From: Xanthobacteraceae bacterium
GTDB lineage: Bacteria; Pseudomonadota; Alphaproteobacteria; Rhizobiales; Xanthobacteraceae
Reading direction: 5' to 3'
Length of the DNA stretch: 56,166 nt
NCBI GenBank assembly: GCA_024508855.1
Contig: JANINJ010000020.1
Span: 1 to 56,166 of the forward strand
The notes under the pieces: model-generated
The model's database searches: none
The model's input: the letters and a program-made list of their open reading frames with translations, nothing else
Told to the model about the DNA's origin: nothing
Position numbers and translations under genes: made by a program
Shown: positions 17,171 through 25,691 of the stretch, piece by piece
Numbering within the stretch: the stretch's first letter is position 1
Layout: the number at the start of each line of letters is the position of its first letter

Positions 17171-19483
17171 TTGTTCAGAGTGGCCCACCCGCTTCGGCAC
17201 TTACGTCCAGGGTTAGCTGGAACGCTCGCCGTTCTGTTCTCGTGTCTGCTCCTGACGGCCTGCATCGTCACCGCGGATCAATCGGTCGAAAGCGATCCCA
17301 AGGATCCACGCGCGCAGAGTATCGCTCAACGACTGCAGTCGCTTGACCTGTTGCCGCGACAAACCAAGGATACCGGCAGCACCGGATTGAAGCAGAGCGC
17401 CGAGGTGCGACCTGCGATCTATCTCAGCGACGGCAAGATTCCTCAGGGCGCCGCGCCCGGCGAGAAAGAAGCCGCCGACGGCAGCGGTTACGATCTGAAT
17501 TTCGAAAATGCTCCGGTTGCGACCGTTGCCAAGGTGGTTCTTGGAGACCTGCTTGGCGTCGGGTACACCATCGATCCGCGCGTTCAGGGCACGGTGACGC
17601 TGGCTTCTGTCCGTCCGATTGCCAAGTCGGACGCGCTCTACGTGCTCGAGAACGCGTTGCGGATGTCCAACGTTGCCATGATCCGCGATCATAGCGGCTA
17701 CCGTCTGCTGCCTGCCAATGAGGCGGTGGGGTCCGGGGGGATCGATAGAGGTCGTTCGGCCGAGGCCGGCCAAGGTCTGAGCGTTGTCCCGCTGCGCTAC
17801 GTATCTGCACAGAATGTTTTCAAGCTGCTGGACGCATTCGGCGTCAAGGCAAACACCCTCCGTCCGGATGTCGGTCACAACACCCTGATCATTCAGGGCA
17901 GCGGCGCAGATCGGGCTGCAGCGATCGACACCATCCTGAGTTTTGACGCGGACTGGATGCGCGGCCAATCGGTCGGAATTTTTCCGATCAAGAACAGTTC
18001 GCCCGAACCCGTGATCTCCGAAATCGAGAAGATCATGGATTCCGGCGAAGGCGGCATGAGCCAGAACGTCATCAAGTTTCAAGCGATCTCCAGGCTCAAC
18101 TCCATACTCGTCGTTAGCCAGAAGCCCGAATATTTGAAGCGCGCCGGCACCTGGATCGCACGCCTCGATCGTTCCGACACATCCGGAACCAGCCTCAAAG
18201 CCTATCCGCTGCGATACGGCAGCGCACGGCAGATCACCGCGCTGCTCAACGAAATGCTGACCGGGCAAGGCAACGGCAACAGCCTGGACAACGCTTCGAG
18301 CCAGATTTCGCCCGGCTCCGGAATTTCGGTATCGTCCTCCGGCAGCGGAGCACTTAGCGCATTGAGCGCCGCGCCACCGGCTTCGAATGGCGGCGGCGGG
18401 GGCGCGAGTGCTGCTGCCGTTCCCAGCAGCGCCGGCATGCGCAACACCGCCTCTTCCTCCTCACCGGCAGCAGGGCAGGACCTTGCTTCCGGGTCTAATC
18501 CTTCCGGTTCGAGTTCTTCCTCGAAGCCGACGAACAATGCTGCGCTGCTGCAGAATGTGAGGATCACGGCCGATGTCACCAACAACGCGGTCCTGGTCTA
18601 CGGCAACCAGGAATCCCAGCGTCTGGTCGAACAGACCATTCGCCAGATCGACCGGCCGCAGCGCCAGATCGCGATCGAAGCCACGATCGCCGAAGTGACG
18701 CTCAACGATACCTTGAACTACGGCGTGCAGTTTTATCTCGCGAGCAAGGATGTCGGCCTGAAGACCGACACCGGATCGTTGCTCAACACCGTCGGCTCGG
18801 CGGTTCTCAGCCGCGCGGTTCCGGGCTTCAATTTTCTGGTCGGTCCCGACACCGCGCCTCGCGTGATCCTTGATGCACTACACAACGTCACCAACGTGAA
18901 GGTGTTGTCGAACCCGTCGCTCGTGGTGCTGGATAATCAGACCGCAACCTTGCAGGTCGGCGATCAGGTCCCCGTTTCGACCGGCACGGCAACCGTGCTG
19001 ACGGCGAACAATACCATCGTCAACACCATCGACTACAAGAACACGGGCATCATTCTCCGCGTGCAACCGCGCTCCAACGCCAACGGCAACGTGGTACTCG
19101 ATATCGAGCAGGAGATCAGCAACATTGCCGGAGGTGGCGGCACCACCCAGTCCCTGACACCGACCGTATCGCAGCGGCGCGTCAGAAGCTCCATTGCCGT
19201 TACCAGCGGCCAAACAGTCCTTCTTGCCGGCCTCATCAGCGAAAACGAAAACCTGACCCGGCAAGGCATTCCCCTGCTCGATCAGCTTCCGGGTATCGGC
19301 GATGCGTTCTCTCATCCGAACAACACGCGCACGCGCACGGAACTGATCCTATTCATTCGGCCGACCGTGATCCGCGATTCCGTCGATGCTCATGTCATTG
19401 CCGAAGAAATGCGCACAAAGATGAATAACCGGTTGGTCGGGACCAACCTCCCTGTCGTCGTGAATCCCAAGCCTTCACGCTGA
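17171..19483 (+). CDS. gspD: Type II secretion outer-membrane secretin GspD
   Basis: A secretin of about 770 residues. The N-terminus carries a lipoprotein-type signal with lipobox LLTAC (Cys near 31), so it may be acylated and reach the outer membrane without a separate pilotin. N0-N3 domains follow (NFENAPVATVAKVVLGDLLGVGYTIDPRVQGTVTL near 115; VVPLRYVSAQNVFKLLDAFG; SLKAYPLRYGSARQITALLNEML). A Ser/Gly/Ala-rich linker lies near 375-455. The secretin domain contains VLSNPSLVVLDNQTATLQVGDQVPV, QRRVRSSIAVTSGQTVLLAGLI and FSHPNNTRTRTELILFIRPTVI. The start is TTG 17171 or GTG 17180. It is divergent from gspE. Confidence 0.95.
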   Translation: MFRVAHPLRHLRPGLAGTLAVLFSCLLLTACIVTADQSVESDPKDPRAQSIAQRLQSLDLLPRQTKDTGSTGLKQSAEVRPAIYLSDGKIPQGAAPGEKEAADGSGYDLNFENAPVATVAKVVLGDLLGVGYTIDPRVQGTVTLASVRPIAKSDALYVLENALRMSNVAMIRDHSGYRLLPANEAVGSGGIDRGRSAEAGQGLSVVPLRYVSAQNVFKLLDAFGVKANTLRPDVGHNTLIIQGSGADRAAAIDTILSFDADWMRGQSVGIFPIKNSSPEPVISEIEKIMDSGEGGMSQNVIKFQAISRLNSILVVSQKPEYLKRAGTWIARLDRSDTSGTSLKAYPLRYGSARQITALLNEMLTGQGNGNSLDNASSQISPGSGISVSSSGSGALSALSAAPPASNGGGGGASAAAVPSSAGMRNTASSSSPAAGQDLASGSNPSGSSSSSKPTNNAALLQNVRITADVTNNAVLVYGNQESQRLVEQTIRQIDRPQRQIAIEATIAEVTLNDTLNYGVQFYLASKDVGLKTDTGSLLNTVGSAVLSRAVPGFNFLVGPDTAPRVILDALHNVTNVKVLSNPSLVVLDNQTATLQVGDQVPVSTGTATVLTANNTIVNTIDYKNTGIILRVQPRSNANGNVVLDIEQEISNIAGGGGTTQSLTPTVSQRRVRSSIAVTSGQTVLLAGLISENENLTRQGIPLLDQLPGIGDAFSHPNNTRTRTELILFIRPTVIRDSVDAHVIAEEMRTKMNNRLVGTNLPVVVNPKPSR

Positions 19484-19487
19484 TCGC

Positions 19488-20060
19488 GTGGACACGATTC
19501 TCCAAGGCTCGCCGCGCCCGTTGCAAATATCGATCGTTGGCGCGACGCTGGCCGCGATCATCGCAAGCTTGGTCACCTCTCCCAACCTGAATGGCGCGTG
19601 CGGAGCGTTGCTCGCGCTCCTGATGATTGCTATCGCGGTCATCGATTCGCGCCGCTACATCATTCCGAACGAGCTTGTCGCAGCCGCAGCGGTGCTGGGG
19701 CTGCTGCGCGCAGGATTGATCGGACCGGATGCAGGACTGTCGGCCATGCTCTGGGCGGCCTGCAGCGGCGCGGCTACGGCGATCCCCTTTCTGCTGCTGA
19801 TGATCCTGTATCGGCAATGGCGGAAGCGAGACGGGCTTGGCCTCGGCGACGTCAAGCTGGCAGCTGTCGCCGGCATATGGCTTGGCTTGATCACGATCTT
19901 TGCGGTGATCGAACTGGCCACGCTGTCGGCGCTGGCCGCCTATTTCATCGCCGGCCTAATGCGTCGGCGTCCGATGAGAGTGACGGCCTTTTTGCCGTTC
20001 GGGCTTTTTCTGGCACCTGCGATATGGATCGGCTGGCTGGCCGAAACATTGCTGGGTTGA
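19488..20060 (+). CDS. gspO: Short prepilin peptidase (A24 family)
   Basis: A 190-residue polytopic membrane aspartyl protease with GTG start 19488, only 4 bases after gspD stops. The catalytic aspartates are in IAVIDSRRYIIPNE (about residue 46) and the GxGD motif GLGLGDVKLAA (about 113). It lacks the N-terminal zinc/methylase domain of full-length GspO/PilD, as in CpaA/TadV-type peptidases, so the processed pseudopilins may not be N-methylated by this enzyme. Its place next to gspD indicates it cleaves GspG-K. Confidence 0.88.
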   Translation: MDTILQGSPRPLQISIVGATLAAIIASLVTSPNLNGACGALLALLMIAIAVIDSRRYIIPNELVAAAAVLGLLRAGLIGPDAGLSAMLWAACSGAATAIPFLLLMILYRQWRKRDGLGLGDVKLAAVAGIWLGLITIFAVIELATLSALAAYFIAGLMRRRPMRVTAFLPFGLFLAPAIWIGWLAETLLG

Positions 20061-20088
20061 ATGCGCCTGTATGGCGAGCCAACGCAGA

Positions 20089-20625
20089 CTATTGCTCGCG
20101 AATGGGCACCCATTCCAGCGCCAGACGCCGGGCTTGCGCAACTTCGCCGCGCGTCATCTTGGCAGTAACCGCATCACGGATGCGGGCGCGTGCTTCGCGG
20201 CTTCTGCGCGGCGCGGTCGCCGTCGCCAGATTGAGCCACTTGCTCGCCTCGACGATGTCGCGAGGAACACCCTGGCCGCGATCATACAGCAAGCCGAGGG
20301 CATACTGCGCAGTGCCATTGCCCTGCTCAGCCGCCCGCCGATACCACATCGCCGCTTCGGTATAGTTCTGGGGAACGCCGCGGCCAGTCTCGAACATGAA
20401 GCCGAGGTAGGACTGGGCCGACGCATTGCCGCGTTCGGCGAGCGGAATGAAGTTGTGCGCCGCCGCAGGGTAATCCTGCCGTGCAAAGGCATTCATGCCC
20501 TGCCGAAACGAGGCTGCCTTGGCGAAATTCGCGTTCCCCGACAAAATCAGCGCAGCGATTGCAACGACCAGAAACGTCCGGAGCGGACGAAACATTCCCC
20601 ACCTGCACTCGCTCATCGCGGTCAC
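20089..20625 (-). CDS. Exported SEL1-repeat protein
   Basis: A protein of up to 178 residues with a signal peptide (MFRPLRTFLVVAIAALILS...AKAA). The predicted start could be GTG 20625 or an internal ATG at 20616 or 20595. The mature part has two to three SEL1-like TPR repeats (AERGNASAQSYLGFMFETGRGVPQNYTEAAMWYRRAAEQGNGTAQYALGLLYDRGQGVPRD), ending in a tail with ARARIRDAVTAKMTRGEVAQARRLALEW that is common in rhizobial SEL1 proteins. SEL1 repeats mediate protein contacts; no partner is identified. It converges with the prepilin peptidase gene. Confidence 0.82.
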   Translation of the reverse strand: MTAMSECRWGMFRPLRTFLVVAIAALILSGNANFAKAASFRQGMNAFARQDYPAAAHNFIPLAERGNASAQSYLGFMFETGRGVPQNYTEAAMWYRRAAEQGNGTAQYALGLLYDRGQGVPRDIVEASKWLNLATATAPRRSREARARIRDAVTAKMTRGEVAQARRLALEWVPIREQ

Positions 20626-20709
20626 CCCGGACCCTATCTCATCATCGTAGGCGTGGCCGACTGCCTGCTCGACCGTAGGAAAAACACTAGTCCGGGAGTA
20701 CGGAAAAAT

Positions 20710-21627
20710 CTACACCGCGCGTCCGACCACGATGCGGCTGCCGCCGGCCGGCCACGTCAATCCTGCCAACGTCATCCGGACTTCGGCACGAAGGATGGCC
20801 GTGAACAATCCATTGACAACGGGGTTCAGGGCAAACTCCTGGTTGGGATCATCGCTGCTTTGCTTGCCCCTGCCCGTCATGCGGCTCGCTACCATCAACG
20901 GCAGCAGCAGCGCCGTGTAGGACGATGAGAACAGCACCTCGAATCCGTTGCGCCTGAACTTCGCCTCGAGTTCTCCCCGGCGGTAACGGCGTTGATGATA
21001 GGCGACCTCGTCGGTTTTGCTCCATAACCAGGGATGTTGTGGAACGGCGATGATGATGCCGCCACCGCGCCGCGTCGCTCCGCGCAATCCGCGCAGGACG
21101 CCTTCGTCGTCGGCAATGTGTTCGATCACGTCGAATGCGCCAGTGAGATCGAACAGACCCGTGGCCGGCACGTGACGCGCATCCATTTGCACGAATTCCA
21201 CATTGGAAGGCAGGCGCTGCCGCGCGTAGGTCAACCCGGACGGATGCAACTCGGATCCGACGAGACGTTCCCACGGCCGCGATGCCGCGATGGCCCGCAA
21301 CACGGCGCCATTGCCGCAACCAACTTCGAGAAAGCGCCGCGCCTCCGGAAAGAATTTGTTGGCAAGGCCGACGATGAGTTCGTTTCGAGCCACGAACCAG
21401 AAATGCTCGCTTTCGATCTTTGCCAGTCCCTCGAAACCGCCCGGATCCATGCCGCTGATGGTGTCGGCCAGTTCCGGCGCAAACATCGGAATGCCTTCAC
21501 CCTGCGCGACCCCGTGCCCGCACGACGGGCAATGCCAGCCCAGCGGCCAGACCGGTTCATTGGCGCCGATCGGTTCAATCGCGTTACAGAAAAGGCACCG
21601 GCGCCCCGAGAGAACTGACGTCGTCAT
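20710..21627 (-). CDS. SAM-dependent methyltransferase with N-terminal zinc ribbon
   Basis: A 305-residue protein. The N-terminus has a four-cysteine pattern (CLFC near 11, CPSC near 33) likely to bind zinc. The class I methyltransferase core has RRFLEVGCGNGAVLRAIA near 97 (motif I), a motif II acidic end (GSELHPSG), and GAFDVIEHIADDEGVLRGLRGATRRGGGIIIAVPQHPWLWS. The C-terminal third is hydrophobic (LLLPLMVASRM), suggesting membrane contact. Similar proteins occur in lipopolysaccharide and capsule loci. The substrate is unknown. Confidence 0.82.
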   Translation of the reverse strand: MTTSVLSGRRCLFCNAIEPIGANEPVWPLGWHCPSCGHGVAQGEGIPMFAPELADTISGMDPGGFEGLAKIESEHFWFVARNELIVGLANKFFPEARRFLEVGCGNGAVLRAIAASRPWERLVGSELHPSGLTYARQRLPSNVEFVQMDARHVPATGLFDLTGAFDVIEHIADDEGVLRGLRGATRRGGGIIIAVPQHPWLWSKTDEVAYHQRRYRRGELEAKFRRNGFEVLFSSSYTALLLPLMVASRMTGRGKQSSDDPNQEFALNPVVNGLFTAILRAEVRMTLAGLTWPAGGSRIVVGRAV

Positions 21628-21835
21628 CCGGCGTGTATGCCAGTTTGAGCGGTCGCACGACCGCGCTCGAACGGCAGGCGGAAGATCGACCGGGCGGCAA
21701 AAAGAGATGATTTCATCATGAACCGACTATACAAACTGCGCGCAAGGATGACGGCATGCACCGTGCATGACAATATCTTTTTCGCGGCCTGACACACGGC
21801 AATCAATCCTCAGGTCAAAGTCGAAACATCTGGCA

Positions 21836-22543
21836 GTGACAGACACCGTGCGCATTTGCATCATCCAATCCTGCTACATTCCATGGAAAGGCTTCTTCGA
21901 CCTGATCGGACGCTGCGACGAATATGTCATCTTCGACAGCGCGCAATATGTGAAACGCCATTGGCATAACCGCAACCGCATCAAGACGGCGAACGGCGTC
22001 GAGTGGCTGACCATCCCCGTCGCCACCAAGGGGCGTTTCGAACAGCCGATCCATGACGTCGAGATCGAAAGGCCGTGGGCCGACAAGCACTGGCGCAGCC
22101 TCGAACTGGCCTATCGGCCGGCCCCCTTTTTCAGCCATTTCGCGCCCGTGGTTAAGGGCTGGTACGAAAGGGCAGACAAGCAAGCCCGACTGAGTGACGT
22201 GAACGCAATCTTTCTAAATGGCATCGCCGAGGTATTGGGCCTGAAAACCCGAATTATCAGCGATGCCGCCTATCCCAGCGGGGGCGCCAAAACGGAACGA
22301 TTGCTGGGGATCGCCCGCGCGGCGGGTGCCGACCGCTATCTCAGCGGCCCGTCGGCCAAGGAGTATTTTGACGAAGCCATGTTTGAGGCCGCCGGTGTGA
22401 CCCCCGAATGGATGAGCTACGAGGGCTATCCGGAATACCCGCAACTGCACGGTCCATTTGAGCACGCGGTGACAATACTCGATTTGCTGTTCAACACCGG
22501 GCCTGAGGCACTGCGATATTTGCATCGACCGGCGAGGCAATGA
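21836..22543 (+). CDS. WbqC-family protein
   Basis: About 235 residues, matching the WbqC family found in O-antigen and capsule clusters: RICIIQSCYIPWKGFFDLIGRCDEYVIFDS, KRHWHNRNRIKT, WLTIPV, then ...SDAAYPSGGAKTERLLGIARAAGADRYLSGPSAKEYFD. The biochemical role of the family is not settled; it has been linked to amino-sugar modification. Likely starts are GTG 21836 or GTG 21848; ATG 21767 would add an unrelated N-terminal stretch. It is divergent from the methyltransferase at 20710. Confidence 0.85.
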   Translation: MTDTVRICIIQSCYIPWKGFFDLIGRCDEYVIFDSAQYVKRHWHNRNRIKTANGVEWLTIPVATKGRFEQPIHDVEIERPWADKHWRSLELAYRPAPFFSHFAPVVKGWYERADKQARLSDVNAIFLNGIAEVLGLKTRIISDAAYPSGGAKTERLLGIARAAGADRYLSGPSAKEYFDEAMFEAAGVTPEWMSYEGYPEYPQLHGPFEHAVTILDLLFNTGPEALRYLHRPARQ

Positions 22544-22617
22544 ACGACACTGGCGATACGGGCTCGAGAAATTCGTGATAGATTGATGCCTTTCCATCAG
22601 AATAAAGGCGCTTCCTT

Positions 22618-23592
22618 TTGAGCAAAACGTTCATGCGCGACTTTGTTTGTCCGGCAAACCACCGGCAGGTCGTTCTATCCAGCGACGGCGCCAGCCTGAT
22701 TAGTGAAGCAGGGATGCATTATCCGATCCGGGACGGCATTCCGGATTTTGCTATCGCAGCCGGTGAAGATATCCCCCCCGGAGGCAATCAGGAATTCTAT
22801 CGAACCAGGGCGCACGAGTACGACCGCGGCAACGAGGTCATGTACAAGATGCTGCTCTGCGAAGAAGAACCTGCGCGCAATGACATGATCCGACCACTTA
22901 AGCTGCAGCCGAATTCGCGGGTGCTGGAGATCGGCTGCGGCACTTGTCGAGATACAACCCGGTTGCTGAACCAGGCGTCGATTGTTTATGCCGGCGACTT
23001 ATCATTCGAAATGCTCGCCATCGGCAAGCAGCGCCTTGAAGATAGCAACACGGACTTTGACCGGGTGCATTTATTTCGGGCTGACGCGATGCGGCTGCCG
23101 TTCGCGGATGGGTTCTTCGATGCCGCCTTCCATTTCGGAGGACTGAATCTCTTCCCCGATATCGCGGGCGCCTTGAAGGAAATGGCCCGCGTCGTCAAAC
23201 CGGGCGGGCGCGTGGCTGCTGGCGACGAAGGGGTCGCGCCATGGCTATCGGATACCGAGTTCGCGAAGATCCTCAAGAACTCGAACCCGCTGTTCCATCA
23301 TGCCGCGCCGATCGGAAAAATCCCGGTCAACGCGCGAGATGTTTCCTGCCGATGGATTCTGAACGGCTCATTCTACATGCTCACGTTTGAAGTCGGTGAA
23401 GGCGAGCCCCAGCTCGATCTGGACGTGGAGTTTCCGGGCTGGCGCGGAGGATCGCACCGTACGCGCTACTTCGGACGTCTAGAGGGTGTTTCACCGGAGT
23501 TGCGGGAAATCGTCATCAAACAGGCTGCGGCTGAAGGAATGTCGATTTCGGCATGGCTCGAAACGACCCTGCGCAAGGCAACACGCACTTAA
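22618..23592 (+). CDS. Methyltransferase with Trm112-like head and RHH-like tail
   Basis: About 324 residues from TTG 22618 (ATG 22633 is an alternative). The first 50 residues resemble the Trm112p/UPF0434 module (FVCPANHRQVVLSSDG...YPIRDGIPDF). The class I methyltransferase core follows: VLEIGCGTCRDTTRLL near 102, a GDLS acidic segment, and FADGFFDAAFHFGGLNLFPDIAGALKEMARVVKPGGRVAAGDEG. The last 20 residues, AAAEGMSISAWLETTLRKA, look like the N-terminal helix pattern of ribbon-helix-helix proteins. The substrate is unknown; glycan context suggests a sugar or polyprenyl-linked target. Confidence 0.8.
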   Translation: MSKTFMRDFVCPANHRQVVLSSDGASLISEAGMHYPIRDGIPDFAIAAGEDIPPGGNQEFYRTRAHEYDRGNEVMYKMLLCEEEPARNDMIRPLKLQPNSRVLEIGCGTCRDTTRLLNQASIVYAGDLSFEMLAIGKQRLEDSNTDFDRVHLFRADAMRLPFADGFFDAAFHFGGLNLFPDIAGALKEMARVVKPGGRVAAGDEGVAPWLSDTEFAKILKNSNPLFHHAAPIGKIPVNARDVSCRWILNGSFYMLTFEVGEGEPQLDLDVEFPGWRGGSHRTRYFGRLEGVSPELREIVIKQAAAEGMSISAWLETTLRKATRT

Positions 23593-23635
23593 CGGCAGAC
23601 TGGTTGCCATATCGGTGCGCCAGCCACAAGACACG

Positions 23636-23666
23636 AGCCCCGATGCGTTGCATCGGGGCTTTGTTT
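23636..23666 (+). terminator. Strong intrinsic terminator
   Basis: An 11-bp perfect stem (AGCCCCGATGC / GCATCGGGGCT) with a GTT loop, followed by TTGTTT. It lies 44 bases after the methyltransferase stop and ends that transcript. The beta-helix gene converges on it from the other side. Confidence 0.9.
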
Positions 23667-23693
23667 CATGCTGCAAATGAGCAGACAGTCGGT

Positions 23694-24635
23694 TTAGTGC
23701 AATCCACCTGGAACGGCCATCAACGTGCCGTCAACACCATTGCCATTAAGCTGATTGTTTCCGTAGGACAGGACATTACCGCTCACACCGGTGCCATTGC
23801 CGGTAATCTGCGATTGACCGATGCGCAGAAAAGCGGCGCTCCCGGAAACTTGCACGCCGACGGCGTTATTAGCAACCGTCGTATTGGCGACCATAATGCC
23901 GGTGCCAGCTCCGGTCGTTACGGAAACGATTCCGCTCGCGGAGTTACCGTTGACGGTGCTGTCGCGGACCGTGACGTTGATTCCAGCCGCACCGCCAGAC
24001 CCATCCGCGGCTATGCCAAACACATTGCCGTTGGCGACAACCCGGTCGATCGTTCCGGTAACTGCACCGCCCGTGGGCCTGATCTGGATGCCACCGCCTG
24101 TGCCGCCACCTCCGTTACTAAAAATGCTCGTGCGAGTTACGACGAATTTCAGATTGGCCGAAGGAACGATTTGAATTGCCAAGCCATTCGGGGCGCTCGC
24201 ATTGAACCCCATGATGACACAGTCTTCGACTTGGACCAGCCCGGCCGAAAGGACTTTGATTCCATTCAGGCCAGTCCCAAGGCCTTCGATATCAAGGCCC
24301 TTCAGAAATATTCTGTCGGTAGTTGCAGCCGCAACGACGATAGCGTTCGTTCCGGACACCAGCACGCCCGCAGTGCCGATCTCGCAAGAGATCGTTATTG
24401 ACTTGGTGATGGTGACCGCGCCGAAGCCGCCCGGATCCAGACAGTTGATTTCACCGCCAGCGGCCGTTTTCGAAATCGAGCCGGCGAAAGTCTTGCACGG
24501 TGCGGTCCTGCTGCACGGATTGGCGTCGTCGCCGACACCGGAAACCCATGTGCGGGTCGCTTGAGCGTGAGCCGGAGCCGCCAGCAACGGAGATAAAATT
24601 CCAATAACCAAAGCCAATAAAGCAAAACGACGCAT
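23694..24635 (-). CDS. Exported right-handed beta-helix protein
   Basis: A 313-residue secreted protein. The start is ATG 24635 because AGGAGGAAG stands just before it; the frame stays open further upstream without a better site. The signal peptide is MRRFALLALVIGILSPLLAAPAHA. The mature N-terminus TRTWVSGVGDDANPCSRTAPCKTF followed by repeating short beta-coils (GLDIEGLGTGLNGIKVLSAGLVQVEDCVIMGF..., ...TVNGNSASGIVSV...) fits a parallel beta-helix. Four early cysteines may form disulfides. No catalytic motif of pectin lyases is evident. This family is abundant in Bradyrhizobium relatives and of unknown function. Confidence 0.88.
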   Translation of the reverse strand: MRRFALLALVIGILSPLLAAPAHAQATRTWVSGVGDDANPCSRTAPCKTFAGSISKTAAGGEINCLDPGGFGAVTITKSITISCEIGTAGVLVSGTNAIVVAAATTDRIFLKGLDIEGLGTGLNGIKVLSAGLVQVEDCVIMGFNASAPNGLAIQIVPSANLKFVVTRTSIFSNGGGGTGGGIQIRPTGGAVTGTIDRVVANGNVFGIAADGSGGAAGINVTVRDSTVNGNSASGIVSVTTGAGTGIMVANTTVANNAVGVQVSGSAAFLRIGQSQITGNGTGVSGNVLSYGNNQLNGNGVDGTLMAVPGGLH

Positions 24636-25016
24636 ATCTTCCTCCTGTGTGGGCACTTGCCCTAGAAAAACTTCACCGACAGTATGGGATTTAATTCTTA
24701 TATATGCTTGGTAAGTATCTGGCAGCGCGATTGGCTTGCGACGCAACAAACGTCTTGCACTGCCAACCGACGGGCTGTCACACCGACTCGAGAGAGGGAG
24801 AACACTTGGATGTAAGATGCAGGATCGGGAGAAAAGTTCAACTGAATCTAATTATTTTCAAAACAGGAAACGTGGCCGGCTTAAAGGTTCAATCAGGAGG
24901 GCTTGAGCGTTCAAATCGAGGTTCGACGGTTCTTGCATTGCAGGAGGGGAGCGGCGACGATAGAGCACTGGCCGTTGATCGCCGAAATTTACAAAGCTAC
25001 GGGAACGCCCATCATA
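24636..25016. other. Intergenic region between beta-helix and acyltransferase genes
   Basis: About 380 AT-richer bases. The left part holds the leader and a candidate promoter of the beta-helix gene. On the plus strand, AGGAGG sites lie at 24895-24900 and 24942-24947, and an in-frame TTG at 24903 could extend the acyltransferase upstream. No independent gene is supported here. Confidence 0.6.
24697..24725 (-). promoter_or_regulatory. Candidate promoter of the beta-helix gene
   Basis: On the minus strand CTGCCA (24725-24720), a 17-base spacer, and TATAAG (24702-24697, five of six to consensus). The predicted start near 24690 leaves a leader of about 55 bases ending in a strong ribosome site. 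Confidence 0.4.
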
Positions 25017-25679
25017 ATGCAGGACATCGTTATCTTCGGCGCCGGCGATATCGCGGAGGTTGCTGATTTTTATTTCAGGCACGACTCCTCCTTCACCGTT
25101 GCGGGCTTCACTGTCGACGAAGCTTATCTCAAGGAAGACCACTTCCATGGGCGGCCTGTCGTGCCCTTTGAACGTGCAACCGACACCTTTCCAGCTGACC
25201 GTTTTGGACTGTTCGTTGCGGTCAGCTATTCCGGAATCAACGACCTGCGAGCTAAAAAAGTAGCCGCCGCCCGCGCCAAGGGATATCGGCTGGCGTCTTA
25301 CGTTAGCAGTCGTGCTACCACTTTCCCCGGCCTCGACGTGAAAGAAAACTGCTTCATCCTCGAAGACAATACGATTCAACCATTTGCACAGGTCGGAGCC
25401 AATGTGACGCTGTGGAGCGGCAACCACATCGGGCACCACGCAGTCATCGAGGACGATGTTTTTCTTGCCTCCCATATCGTCGTTTCAGGAGGCGTCAAGA
25501 TCGGCCAAGGCAGTTTCATCGGCGTCAATGCGACATTGCGCGATCACGTCACGATCGGGAAAAAATGCGTAATCGGCGCCGGCGCTCTGGTACTCGAAGA
25601 CCTGCCGGACTTTTCGGTTGTCGCGCCACGCGGGACGGAGCGTTCGGCAGTCCCCAGCACGCGACTGCGGCGCATCTGA
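25017..25679 (+). CDS. NeuD/PglD-type sugar acyltransferase (left-handed beta-helix)
   Basis: About 220 residues from ATG 25017. An N-terminal Rossmann-like nucleotide-sugar-binding part (QDIVIFGAGDIAEVADFYF) is followed by hexapeptide repeats forming a left-handed beta-helix (VTLWSGNHIGHHAVIEDDVFLASHIVVSGGVKIGQGSFIGVNATLRDHVTIG). A histidine in NHIGHHAVIED is in the expected catalytic place. The family transfers acetyl from acetyl-CoA to amino or hydroxyl groups of sugars; PglD acts on a 4-amino sugar. The start is uncertain: TTG 24903 has AGGAGG only 2 bases away. It may acetylate the dTDP-4-amino sugar made by WecE, by inference. Confidence 0.83.
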   Translation: MQDIVIFGAGDIAEVADFYFRHDSSFTVAGFTVDEAYLKEDHFHGRPVVPFERATDTFPADRFGLFVAVSYSGINDLRAKKVAAARAKGYRLASYVSSRATTFPGLDVKENCFILEDNTIQPFAQVGANVTLWSGNHIGHHAVIEDDVFLASHIVVSGGVKIGQGSFIGVNATLRDHVTIGKKCVIGAGALVLEDLPDFSVVAPRGTERSAVPSTRLRRI

Positions 25680-25691
25680 GAGCATTTTCCG

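Noticed and set aside
23553-24401. Plus-strand frame opposite the beta-helix gene
   Set aside because: Antisense to a signal-peptide protein with a strong ribosome site; no recognised domain.
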